A stretch of DNA of 64,000 nt, taken from positions 62,001-126,000 of the forward strand of contig NZ_RQJO01000017.1 of assembly GCF_003858635.1 (NCBI RefSeq), in the 5' to 3' direction. A program made the position numbers and the translations under genes. Source of the DNA: Larkinella rosea (lineage in GTDB: Bacteria > Bacteroidota > Bacteroidia > Cytophagales > Spirosomataceae). Below, one piece after another: positions 45,721-53,150 of the stretch. The notes below the pieces were generated by a model, which was not told where the DNA came from, made no database searches, and worked only from the letters and a program-made list of their open reading frames with translations. Numbering within the stretch: the first letter of the stretch is position 1; each line of letters opens with the position of its first letter.

Positions 45721-45829
45721 AAACTCTGCGTAACTCTGCGGTTCTCTGCTCAACTCTGCGAAATAACTTTATAACTTGAAAGCGGTTTCGCGGAGTTAAG
45801 CAGAGAACATTAGAGATTAGCGGAGAAAT
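45721..45829. repeat. Inward-facing pair of GTTTCGCGGAG-family repeats
   Basis: A left copy (45721-45766, ending CTCTGCGAAATAAC) and a right copy (from 45782, GCGGTTTCGCGGAGTTAAG) lie head to head, with the TTTCG ends facing each other across about 15 nt. This is opposite to the outward-facing copies at 49.7-50.2 kb and 60.2 kb. The right copy ends GCGGAGAA directly before the ATG of the methylmalonyl-CoA epimerase gene. Confidence 0.85.
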
Positions 45830-46238
45830 GTTGACGAATGTAGAGCATATTGGGATTGCGGTGAAGAGCCTGGCGGTTTCCAATGACTTGTTTACGAAGC
45901 TGTTGGGCTGTAACCCCTACAAGTCCGAAGCTGTGAAATCGGAGGGCGTGACCACCTCATTTTTCAAGATCAATCAGACGAAAATCGAATTGCTGGAAGC
46001 CACCAACCCCGACAGCCCGATTGCGAAGTTTCTGGAAAAAAAGGGCGAAGGCATCCACCACATCGCCTTTGAAGTCCCGGATATTTACGCCGAAATCGAC
46101 CGACTAAAAACCGAAGGATTTACCCCGCTCAACGAAACCCCCAAACGGGGTGCGGACAACAAACTGGTTTGCTTCCTGCACCCGAAAGAAACGAACGGCG
46201 TGCTGGTGGAGTTGTGTCAGGAGATAAAACCGTCTTGA
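45828..46238 (+). CDS. mce: Methylmalonyl-CoA epimerase (VOC superfamily)
   Basis: This 136-residue metalloenzyme interconverts R- and S-methylmalonyl-CoA in the propionate pathway. It has the two-module vicinal-oxygen-chelate fold: NVEHIGIAVKSLAVSNDLFTKLLG with metal ligand His7, then EGIHHIAFEVPDIYAEIDRLKTEG near 77-100 with a second His, and NGVLVELCQ near the end with a ligand Glu. Length is typical. The start codon lies just after a repeat copy whose GGAG may serve as a Shine-Dalgarno sequence, though spacing of only two bases is short. A B12-dependent mutase is expected elsewhere in the genome. Confidence 0.93.
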   Translation: MLTNVEHIGIAVKSLAVSNDLFTKLLGCNPYKSEAVKSEGVTTSFFKINQTKIELLEATNPDSPIAKFLEKKGEGIHHIAFEVPDIYAEIDRLKTEGFTPLNETPKRGADNKLVCFLHPKETNGVLVELCQEIKPS

Positions 46239-46270
46239 ACCAGGATTACACGGATTAAAGGATTTACAGG
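46237..46270. repeat. Single arm of the GGATTACACCGATTAAAGG repeat family
   Basis: GAACCAGGATTACACGGATT then AAAGGATTTACAGG at 46237-46270 matches one arm of the repeat at 43.9 kb, without an opposite arm. It begins at the stop codon of the methylmalonyl-CoA epimerase gene and borders a truncated coding fragment. Confidence 0.65.
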
Positions 46271-46271
46271 A

Positions 46272-46376
46272 GAGTTCGACTTAAATGATGGACAGGACTT
46301 CGACGAACTCGCGAAACAATCCCGTTCCTTCAAGCATTTTCATGAGCAAGTCGTTACCTTTCTGGCGAAATACTAA
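46272..46376 (+). pseudogene. Possible 3' remnant of a hydrolase-like gene
   Basis: Between the repeat arm and the cystathionine synthase gene, a plus-strand frame of 34 codons without a start reads EFDLNDGQDFDELAKQSRSF then KHFHEQVVTFLAKY and ends in TAA (46374-46376). Its composition and the VVTFLAKY ending are like the C-terminus of an alpha/beta hydrolase. It may be the tail of a gene lost by repeat-associated deletion. The fragment is too short for a firm assignment. Confidence 0.3.
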
Positions 46377-46388
46377 AACCACAGACCT

Positions 46389-47765
46389 ATGAAATACTAC
46401 CATTCCATCATAGATACCATCGGCGATACGCCCCTGGTGAAGCTGAATAAAGTGACCAAAGGCATCCGGGGGACGGTTTTGGCGAAGGTCGAATATTTCA
46501 ACCCCGGCAACTCGGTGAAGGACCGCATCGCCGTTCGGATGATCGAGGACGCGGAGAAAGCCGGTACCCTCCAGCCCGGCGGCACCATCATCGAAGGGAC
46601 GAGCGGCAATACCGGTTTTGGGCTGGCGCTGGCGGCCATTGCGAAAGGCTACAAGTGCATTTTCACGATGGCGGATAAACAGTCGAAGGAGAAAATCGAC
46701 ATTCTGCGGGCGGTGGGCGCCGATGTAGTGGTGTGCCCGACCAACGTGGAACCCGACGATCCGCGCTCGTATTACTCCGTCGCGAAACGCCTGAACCGCG
46801 AAATTCCGAATTCGATTTACCCCAATCAATACGATAATCTCTCCAATACGGCGGCTCATTACGACACGACCGGCCCCGAAATCTGGCGCGATACCGAAGG
46901 CAAAATTACGCACTTTGCTGCGGGCGTCGGAACGGGCGGAACGATTTGCGGAACGGCCAAATTCCTGAAAGAGCAAAATCCTAACGTTGTTACCGTCGGG
47001 ATCGATACGTACGGTTCGGTGTTCAAAAAATACAAAGAAACTGGTATTTTCGACCAGCGTGAGGTCTATCCGTACCTGACGGAAGGAATTGGCGAAGACA
47101 TTTTGCCGCAGAACGTCGATTTCAGCCTGATCGATCATTTTGTGAAAGTAACCGACAAAGATGCGGCCATTATGGCCCGGCGGTTATCGAAGGAGGAAGG
47201 GCTTTTTGTGGGGTGGTCGACGGGTTCGGCGGTGCATGGCGCGCTGGAGTGGGCGCGGGAAAACCTGAACGACGACGATGTGATGATCATTCTGTTGCCC
47301 GACCACGGCACGCGCTACCTCGCGAAAATTTACAACGACACCTGGATGAAGGACCACGGTTTTCTGGAATCCCGCGAGTTTTCGACGGCCCGCGACATTG
47401 TTCGCAGCAAAAATGGAAGTGGGGCACTAACGACCGTTGACAAGAGCCTGAAAGTAGGCGACGCCATCCGGTTGCTTAATCAGCACAGCATTTCCCAGAT
47501 TCCGGTGACGGAAACCAACGGCGATATCGTCGGCAGCCTGACCGACTCGACCATCCTCAGCAAATTGATCGAAGACCCCGCTGTCAAAGACCTGACCGTT
47601 GGCGAAGTGATGGACAAACCGTTCAAATTTGTTGCACTCGACAACACCGTCGATGTGCTGTCGTCATTGATCGACCGCGACAACAAGGCGTTGCTGGTTC
47701 GCGATGAGAATCAGCAGGTTCACATCATCACGCAGGCGGATTTGCTGGCAGCGATCACCAATTAA
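46389..47765 (+). CDS. Cystathionine beta-synthase-like PLP enzyme with CBS domains
   Basis: This 458-residue cytoplasmic enzyme has a fold type II PLP domain followed by two CBS domains. The PLP lysine is K44 in NPGNSVKDR; the substrate loop GTSGNTGFGLA is near 78, and the phosphate-binding GVGTGGTICGTAKFL near 178. The CBS pair occupies about 335-458 (INGS-like DKSLKVGDAIRLL to HIITQADLLAAI), where adenosyl ligands may regulate activity. It condenses serine (or O-acetylserine) with homocysteine or sulfide. No N-terminal haem domain is seen. Bacterial cysteine synthases with CBS tails are the alternative. The TIM-barrel gene starts 7 bases downstream. Confidence 0.9.
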   Translation: MKYYHSIIDTIGDTPLVKLNKVTKGIRGTVLAKVEYFNPGNSVKDRIAVRMIEDAEKAGTLQPGGTIIEGTSGNTGFGLALAAIAKGYKCIFTMADKQSKEKIDILRAVGADVVVCPTNVEPDDPRSYYSVAKRLNREIPNSIYPNQYDNLSNTAAHYDTTGPEIWRDTEGKITHFAAGVGTGGTICGTAKFLKEQNPNVVTVGIDTYGSVFKKYKETGIFDQREVYPYLTEGIGEDILPQNVDFSLIDHFVKVTDKDAAIMARRLSKEEGLFVGWSTGSAVHGALEWARENLNDDDVMIILLPDHGTRYLAKIYNDTWMKDHGFLESREFSTARDIVRSKNGSGALTTVDKSLKVGDAIRLLNQHSISQIPVTETNGDIVGSLTDSTILSKLIEDPAVKDLTVGEVMDKPFKFVALDNTVDVLSSLIDRDNKALLVRDENQQVHIITQADLLAAITN

Positions 47766-47772
47766 ATGATGA

Positions 47773-48714
47773 ATGATGAATGATGAACGATGGATTGAAA
47801 AACCGCAATCAAGTCGCAGGGATTTTCTCAAAACCGCCTTGGCGAGCGGGCCGCTGTTGGCAACTGTGCCGTTGGTCGGGCAGTCCGGTGCGCTGACTGA
47901 ACGGGCGGATTGGAAGAATGTGCGGCTGAGTTGCAATCTCTATTCATTCAACGAACCGCTGACGAAAGGCCAGATGACGCTGGAACAGGTGCTGGAATTT
48001 TGTGCCGACCTGGGTTTCGATGCGGTTGATCCGACCGGCTATTACTTCCCGAATTACCCGGTTCTGCCCGACGACAGTTACGTTTACCAGATCAAACGGA
48101 AAGCGTTTCGGCTGGGGCTCGACATCAGCGGCACCGGCGTTCGGAATGATTTCACCCTGCCCGACCCAAGTCGCCGAAAAGCGGAAATTGAGCTGGTTCG
48201 GAAATGGATTGGCGTTGCGGCCCGTCTGGGAGCACCGGTTTTGCGAATTTTCTCCGGAATCGGCAAGGAACTGAAACCGGGCTATCACCGCGATGAAGTG
48301 ACGACCTGGGTGGTCGATGCGATCCGGGAATGCACCGAACACGCAGCCCGTCAGGGCGTTATTATTGTGCTGCAAAACCACGCGGATTTTATCCAGACGG
48401 CGGACCACGTGCTCGACATTGTCAAACGGGTTGATTCGGAATGGCTGGCGGTTAATCTGGACATTGGTAGCTTCAAGATCGGCGATCCGTACGCGCAAAT
48501 CGCCCGCGTTGCGCCGTTTGCCGCGACCTGGCAGATTAAGGAAAACCTCTTCGTCGACGGACAGGAAACCGTAACGGATTTAGCCAAAATTATGGAAATT
48601 GTCCGCCATTCCGGTTATCGTGGGTACCTTCCCATCGAAACCCTCGGCAAAGGCGATCCCAAACAGAAAGTCCCCGTCTTCTACGAAAAAGTCAAAAAAG
48701 CGCTAAAGAGTTAA
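47773..48714 (+). CDS. Exported sugar phosphate isomerase/epimerase-like TIM-barrel protein
   Basis: This 313-residue protein begins with a Tat-like signal (SRRDFLKTALASGPLLA at residues 14-30), so it is probably periplasmic. The remainder is a xylose-isomerase-like TIM barrel: CNLYSFNEPLTKGQMTLEQVLEFCADLGFDAVD near 55-90, metal-site candidates in VLQNHADFIQTADH near 195, NLDIGSFKIGDPY near 220 and YLPIETLGKGDP near 280. Exported members of this family are common in Bacteroidota keto-sugar loci. It starts 7 bases after the cystathionine synthase gene, suggesting co-transcription without clear functional relation. The stretch ATGATGAATGATGAATGATG around the start is a short direct repeat, so the exact start is uncertain. 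Confidence 0.85.
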   Translation: MMNDERWIEKPQSSRRDFLKTALASGPLLATVPLVGQSGALTERADWKNVRLSCNLYSFNEPLTKGQMTLEQVLEFCADLGFDAVDPTGYYFPNYPVLPDDSYVYQIKRKAFRLGLDISGTGVRNDFTLPDPSRRKAEIELVRKWIGVAARLGAPVLRIFSGIGKELKPGYHRDEVTTWVVDAIRECTEHAARQGVIIVLQNHADFIQTADHVLDIVKRVDSEWLAVNLDIGSFKIGDPYAQIARVAPFAATWQIKENLFVDGQETVTDLAKIMEIVRHSGYRGYLPIETLGKGDPKQKVPVFYEKVKKALKS

Positions 48715-48747
48715 GGATAAAAAAGAACGCGTCAGCCAATTCATAAT

Positions 48748-49674
48748 TCATTTCCGGTTGTCTTCGCCCGAAACCATCCCAATGTAACTCCAGTAGCGGC
48801 TTTCGGCGATTTCCTCGTTGCCGACAGCGTCTTTGATGGCGCAACCGGGCTCGTTGATGTGCAGGCAGTTGTGAAACCGGCATTGGTTCAGGCGGTCGCG
48901 CATTTCGGGGAAATAGTGACTGATTTCTTCCTTTGCCATGTCGGCTAAACCTAATTCTTTGATACCGGGCGTGTCGATAATGTACGTATCGGGCGCAATT
49001 TCAAACATTTCGGCGAAGGTCGTCGTGTGAACGCCTTTGTTGGCGAAGGTCGAAACTTCACTCGTGCGGAGTTGCAGGTCGGGCGCGACGGCATTGACCA
49101 GCGACGATTTTCCGACGCCCGAATGCCCCGCTAACAGACTGATTTTGTGATCCAGTAAGTTTCGGAAAACGTCGACGTTGGCGCCTTCGGTGGCCGATGT
49201 TTCCAGACAGTTGTACCCAATGCTCTCGTAGAGATCAATGATTTCGCGCTGGTAGTCGAGGGCTTCGTCTTTCAGAATATCGGCTTTGTTGAAAACCAGC
49301 GTGGTCGGGATGCGGAACGATTCGGAGGTCACTAAAAACCGGTCGATGAAACCGAGTGACGTTCGCGGAAATGCCAGCGTCACGATCAAAACCGCCTGGT
49401 CGAGGTTGGCGGCCAGAATGTGTCCGTGGCCGGTTTTATGGACGGATTTTCGGATGATGTAATTCTCGCGGGGCTCGATGTCGGTGATGACCACGGTATT
49501 TTCGAGTTCGTCTTCCAGTTCGAACTGCACGCGGTCGCCCACGGCAATCGGATTGGTGACCTTCAGGCCCTGAATCTTGAATTTGCCTTTCAACCGGGCG
49601 CGGTAAATGTGTCCGTCGTCGTTGCGGACTTCGTACCAGGAACCGGTGGAGCGTATGATTAAGCCAGTTTGCAA
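48748..49674 (-). CDS. rsgA: Ribosome small subunit-dependent GTPase A
   Basis: This 308-residue circularly permuted GTPase helps mature the 30S subunit. An OB-fold occupies residues 1-70 (TGLIIRSTGSWYEVRNDDG), G4 appears first as VFNKADIL near 125, then G1 GHSGVGKSSLVNAV near 185, G3 DTPGIKELGL near 237, and the C-terminal zinc-binding C-x-H pattern CRFHNCLHINEPGCAIKD near 275. It starts with TTG (49672-49674); no ATG precedes it in frame because the GxxExxY gene and its repeat begin four bases upstream. The repeat insertion may have replaced the native upstream region. It converges with the exported TIM-barrel gene. Confidence 0.96.
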   Translation of the reverse strand: MQTGLIIRSTGSWYEVRNDDGHIYRARLKGKFKIQGLKVTNPIAVGDRVQFELEDELENTVVITDIEPRENYIIRKSVHKTGHGHILAANLDQAVLIVTLAFPRTSLGFIDRFLVTSESFRIPTTLVFNKADILKDEALDYQREIIDLYESIGYNCLETSATEGANVDVFRNLLDHKISLLAGHSGVGKSSLVNAVAPDLQLRTSEVSTFANKGVHTTTFAEMFEIAPDTYIIDTPGIKELGLADMAKEEISHYFPEMRDRLNQCRFHNCLHINEPGCAIKDAVGNEEIAESRYWSYIGMVSGEDNRK

Positions 49675-49678
49675 TGCT

Positions 49679-50110
49679 TTACGTGTTGTTTCGCGGAGTT
49701 GAGCGGAGTAAAATAGAGTTAAGCGGAGTTTTTAGATCGGGATTGAGAACTCGGCTTATACCTTCTTTTAACAAGGTTACGTGAAAATTGATTAATAAAC
49801 CTAATCGAAATTGGCCTAACTTTAGATAGGTGAGCAGTTGGGCAAAATGAACATCCGTTAAGGCCTCAACTGTTTTTGTTTCCACCACGATTCGCCCTTC
49901 CACCAATAAATCCATTCGATAACCGTGATTCAACCGAACTTCTTTATAAACAATTGGCATTGGCTTCTCCCGCTCCACATACAACCCATATTCCGATAGT
50001 TCATACTGTAAGCACTCCTGATAAGCGGATTCCAGCAAACCCGGCCCCAGCGCCCGATGAACCTCAATCGCTCCTCTAATAATCTGATACGACAACTTAC
50101 TATCCTCCAT
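49679..50110 (-). CDS. GxxExxY protein, PD-(D/E)XK nuclease-like
   Basis: This 143-residue protein carries the family motif GLLESAY (G24, E27, Y30) in GPGLLESAYQECL and a nuclease-like core D67 (YRMDLLV) with E77-x-K79 (VVETK), the PD-(D/E)XK pattern. Nothing is known firmly of its reaction. It is the only gene inside an element bounded by inverted repeats (49685-49733 and 50114-50158). Its last 17 residues (KTPLNSILLRSTPRNNT) are read from the left repeat, and GGAGG of the right repeat lies three bases before its ATG. It separates rsgA and waaA, genes that are not usually related to it. A mobile-element nuclease role is inferred. Confidence 0.85.
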   Translation of the reverse strand: MEDSKLSYQIIRGAIEVHRALGPGLLESAYQECLQYELSEYGLYVEREKPMPIVYKEVRLNHGYRMDLLVEGRIVVETKTVEALTDVHFAQLLTYLKLGQFRLGLLINFHVTLLKEGISRVLNPDLKTPLNSILLRSTPRNNT

Positions 50111-50158
50111 ATACCTCCGCTAAACTCAGTGAAACTCTGCTTATCTCCGCGAAACAAC
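49685..50158. mobile_element. Candidate GxxExxY element with inverted terminal repeats
   Basis: The two ends, GTTGTTTCGCGGAGTTGAGC (from 49685, about 48 bp) and the inverse of GTTGTTTCGCGGAGATAAGC (ending 50158, about 45 bp), point outward and share GTTGTTTCGCGGAG plus internal GCGGAG units. Between them lies only the GxxExxY gene. The right end supplies the last codons and stop of waaA (VVSRR). I could not identify a flanking target-site duplication. The same end sequences occur without a gene at 60.2 kb, as expected for a non-autonomous derivative. Confidence 0.65.
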
Positions 50159-51388
50159 CGTGCCCCTCACGATTTCCATCACTTTAGACGTAGCACCCGT
50201 ATTCAGAGTAACGTAATCACCGGAAATCGCTGAAGCCTTCGATGGGTCTGCATAAATCCGCCGGAAAACCGTATTGAGTTGATCGGAGTCGGAAACCGGA
50301 AAAGCCGCCCCGGCCTTCACCAGATCGACCGCTTCCTGAAACTTGCCGTAGTTTGGCCCGAAAAACAGCGGCATCCGAAACGTGGCCGCTTCCAGAATAT
50401 TATGAAGCCCTTTCCCAAACGCGCCACCGATGTAGGCAAATTCGCCGTATTGATACAGCGACGATAGCATGCCGACGTTGTCGATGATCAACGTGCGAAA
50501 GGGGTGGAGGGTTGAATGGTTTCCTGCCTCCGAAAACCGCACGGTTTGGCCGGGGAGCTGGCTGCGCCAGCGCTCAATTTCGTCGTCGTGGATTTCGTGG
50601 GGCGCAATGATGACTTTCAACGGCTGGTCGAATTGCTTCAGGAACGGAATCAGCACGTCCATGTCAGCCTGCCACGCGCTGCCGACCACCAGCAGGGGCG
50701 TGTCGGCTTTAAAATTCCGGGCAATCGGAATGATTTTTTTAGCGTCGGCTACCTGCTTCACCCGGTCAAACCGTGTATCACCGGCCAGTGTCACGTTGGT
50801 CACGCCAATGCTTCTCAGCAGATCGACCGATTCCTGATTTTGCACCAGAATGTGATTGAAAAACCGCAGGAAATTTCGATAAAAACCGCCATACGGTTTG
50901 AAAAAGATCTGATCGGGGCGGAAAATGGCCGAAAACGAAAAAACCGGGATGTGCCGGGCGTTGAGTTCGCGCAGGTAGTGATACCAGAATTCGTACTTGA
51001 TAAAAAACGCAACTGCCGGTTTAACACAATCGATAAATTGGCGGGCGTTGGCGGGCGTATCGAACGGCAGATAGAAAATATAATCCGCACCGGCGTAGTT
51101 TTTCCGGACTTCGTAGCCCGAGGGCGAGAAGAACGTCAGCAGAATTTTATAACCGGGATACTGTTGCCGAAAAGCCTCCATGACCGGTCGTCCCTGTTCA
51201 AATTCGCCCAATGAAGCGGCATGAAACCAGGCAATTGGTGCTGCATTATCAGCCAATTTTGCGTTAATTTGTTGTAACCATCCATCCCGTCCCCGAATCG
51301 CCAGTCGGGCTTTGGGGTGAAAGAAAGCCGCAACCTGGAGGGTGGCCTGATAAAGTCGGATGGACGTTGTATAGAGTGCGGAAAGCAA
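50141..51388 (-). CDS. waaA: 3-deoxy-D-manno-octulosonic acid transferase
   Basis: This 415-residue inner-membrane-associated glycosyltransferase adds Kdo to lipid A precursor. Motifs are WFHAASLGEFEQGRPVMEAF near 55-75 (catalytic Glu in SLGE), KYEFWYHYLRELN near 130, VVGSAWQADMDVLIPFL near 235, APHEIHDDEIERW near 265, and the nucleotide-sugar site GGAFGKGLHNILEAATF near 325. The start appears to be TTG (51386-51388), since no ATG lies close upstream. The last residues VVSRR and the stop codon come from the GxxExxY element end, so the native C-terminus was probably altered by insertion, with the catalytic part intact. Confidence 0.95.
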   Translation of the reverse strand: MLSALYTTSIRLYQATLQVAAFFHPKARLAIRGRDGWLQQINAKLADNAAPIAWFHAASLGEFEQGRPVMEAFRQQYPGYKILLTFFSPSGYEVRKNYAGADYIFYLPFDTPANARQFIDCVKPAVAFFIKYEFWYHYLRELNARHIPVFSFSAIFRPDQIFFKPYGGFYRNFLRFFNHILVQNQESVDLLRSIGVTNVTLAGDTRFDRVKQVADAKKIIPIARNFKADTPLLVVGSAWQADMDVLIPFLKQFDQPLKVIIAPHEIHDDEIERWRSQLPGQTVRFSEAGNHSTLHPFRTLIIDNVGMLSSLYQYGEFAYIGGAFGKGLHNILEAATFRMPLFFGPNYGKFQEAVDLVKAGAAFPVSDSDQLNTVFRRIYADPSKASAISGDYVTLNTGATSKVMEIVRGTVVSRR

Positions 51389-51456
51389 GCGGGTGGTTCG
51401 TTGGTTCGAATCCGTAAAATTACAAACTCAATCGGTATCTTTTAACTCATAAGCCC

Positions 51457-51756
51457 ATGCAATCGTATGATACACTCGTCGAAGCCCTCGACGACCTGAA
51501 AAAGAAGGGGTACACGCTCGATTTCAATCTGGCTAATGACGGCCTTTTTTGCCGGGATAAAGACCTGCAACTCAGCCCCCGACAGTTTCACATCGTGGAT
51601 TATTACCGCTTCGAAGGCATGAGCGATCCGGACGACAACACGGTTTTGTACACCATCGAGTCGATCGACGGTCACAAGGGGACACTGATCAGTGCGTATG
51701 GGCCTTACGCGGATGAAATGTCGGGCGAAATGGTGGAAAAATTAAAAATTGCCTGA
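51457..51756 (+). CDS. Conserved small protein of unknown function
   Basis: This 99-residue acidic protein belongs to a small Bacteroidota family that databases often label phosphoribosylpyrophosphate synthetase, although it has none of the PRPP synthetase motifs. Recognisable conserved parts are YDTLVEALDDLKKKGYTLDFNL at the start, FHIVDYYRFEGMSDPDDNTVLYTIES in the middle and KGTLISAYGPYAD before the end. No signal peptide or membrane segment is present. It is followed after 65 bases by ytxJ on the same strand. I cannot propose a function. Confidence 0.8.
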   Translation: MQSYDTLVEALDDLKKKGYTLDFNLANDGLFCRDKDLQLSPRQFHIVDYYRFEGMSDPDDNTVLYTIESIDGHKGTLISAYGPYADEMSGEMVEKLKIA

Positions 51757-51820
51757 TCCGGTGCGAAACTTTTCTAACCCAATATGGCTTATATGCACGT
51801 AGTTACGTGTGAACAAGCAT

Positions 51821-52159
51821 ATGAACTGGAACAAACTGCAGGATAACGCCCAAATTGCCCAAATCAAAGAAGAGTCGGCTGAACAGCCGGTTTTGATTTT
51901 CAAACACAGCACCCGCTGCTCCATCAGTTCGACGGCTTTAAGCCGTTTAGAGCGCAACTGGAGCGATTCGGCCGGAATTAAACCGTATTTTTTAGATCTG
52001 ATTTCGTACCGTCCGGTGTCGGGCGAGGTGGCCGACACGTTCGGCGTTGATCACCAGTCTCCGCAGGTTCTGCTGATTCAGAACGGCGAATGCATTTACG
52101 ATGCCTCTCATTTTGAGATTTCGTTCGATGAGCTGAAACAACAGGTTGTCACGGTATAA
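51821..52159 (+). CDS. ytxJ: Bacillithiol-system redox-active protein YtxJ
   Basis: This 112-residue thioredoxin-fold protein is a monothiol bacilliredoxin-like factor: PVLIFKHSTRCSISSTALSRLERNW has the single active-site Cys in TRCSIS near residue 33, and the cis-Pro-like segment SPQVLLIQNGECIYDASH is near 82. Such proteins remove or sense bacillithiol mixed disulfides, so the host probably makes bacillithiol, as many Bacteroidota do. I chose ATG 51821 rather than the GTG four codons earlier, because the domain begins MNWNKLQD. A strong terminator follows. Confidence 0.92.
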   Translation: MNWNKLQDNAQIAQIKEESAEQPVLIFKHSTRCSISSTALSRLERNWSDSAGIKPYFLDLISYRPVSGEVADTFGVDHQSPQVLLIQNGECIYDASHFEISFDELKQQVVTV

Positions 52160-52183
52160 TTCAATAATCGAATTTGATAGAAG

Positions 52184-52217
52184 CACCCGTATCTTGGTAA
52201 AGACCGGGTGTTTTTTT
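52184..52217 (+). terminator. Rho-independent terminator after ytxJ
   Basis: CACCCG (52184-52189) pairs with CGGGTG (52205-52210), with an inner TCTT/AAGA pairing, and is followed by TTTTTTT. It lies 25 bases after the ytxJ stop. Confidence 0.85.
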
Positions 52218-52385
52218 GTGTGCGAAACCTGTCAGCGCCGGGCCGTTGATACGGTTGCAGACAGGGTTTCATCCTTACATTTGGCACTTTGCGCAAGACT
52301 GTTGTAATTTCGTTTGTAATCGCTATCGCAGGAGGTCTTCTGATCGGAATCGGGCGGTAATGACCTTTACTCGTTCTCAGCAAAA

Positions 52386-53150
52386 ATGACATCAAAATTC
52401 ATTTCGATCAGTGATAGCATTATTGAGCAGATCAAAACCGGCGAATTGCAGCCGGGTGATCAGATTCCGTCCGAAAATGAGCTGATTAAACATTTTAAAA
52501 TCAGCAATACGACGGCGCGTAAAGCGCTGCTTGAAATTGAATCGAAAGGCTGGGCCAAGCGTATAAAAGGGAAGGGAACGTATGTTTTAAACCGGACCGA
52601 CGATCATCATTTAATCCGAACATTGGGTTCGATTTACGCGACGCGACGCGGTTTTCACGATAGCCTGATTGCCGAAGGATTTACGCCCAAAAATATCGTT
52701 CTGGAAAAAACCATTCTCGAAGATGGCATTTCATCCGAAATAAATGGCCGGCATTTTATCATCGAAGGGCCGGTTTTAAAACTGCATCAACTTCGCTACG
52801 CCGATGATTTACTGATCAAAGACGAAGTCAAATACATTTCACTAACGCTGTGCCCGAAGATCAATAAAATGCCGACAGAAATCTCGTATTTTAAAGTCTA
52901 CGAGAATAGTTATCACCTGAAAATCAATGAGGTGCAGCAGACGTTGGGCGTAACGATCATGCAGCCCAATACCAATAATTTCGAACTGACCAAAGCCACT
53001 CCGGCCTTCGTATTAGACAGCGCAGTCATCTGTACGGGTGAGAAAGTAGTCGAAATTGAACGGTCTTATTACCACGGCGATAAATACAAGTTTGCCGTCA
53101 TTGCCAGTCCTGAACATGATTACCGCCCCGCCAAACCGATTACTTCGTAA
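52386..53150 (+). CDS. GntR/HutC-type transcriptional regulator with UTRA domain
   Basis: This 254-residue regulator has an N-terminal winged HTH (IIEQIKTGELQPGDQIPSENELIKHFKISNTTARKALLEIESKGW at residues 10-55, with KGKGTYVL as wing) and a C-terminal UTRA ligand-binding domain (about 85-250, ending in YYHGDKYKFAVIASP). Such proteins bind operator DNA and release it on binding a small sugar or phosphate ligand. Its 3' end overlaps the convergent SGNH hydrolase gene by 11 bases. It is the only regulator near the polysaccharide locus at 53-64 kb and probably controls it, although most SusCD loci use other regulators. Confidence 0.92.
   Translation: MTSKFISISDSIIEQIKTGELQPGDQIPSENELIKHFKISNTTARKALLEIESKGWAKRIKGKGTYVLNRTDDHHLIRTLGSIYATRRGFHDSLIAEGFTPKNIVLEKTILEDGISSEINGRHFIIEGPVLKLHQLRYADDLLIKDEVKYISLTLCPKINKMPTEISYFKVYENSYHLKINEVQQTLGVTIMQPNTNNFELTKATPAFVLDSAVICTGEKVVEIERSYYHGDKYKFAVIASPEHDYRPAKPITS

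Noticed and set aside
46281-47138. 285-codon minus-strand open frame overlapping the cystathionine synthase gene
   Set aside because: It is antisense to a clearly conserved PLP enzyme and has no recognisable motif; long antisense frames are common in GC-rich third-position genes here.
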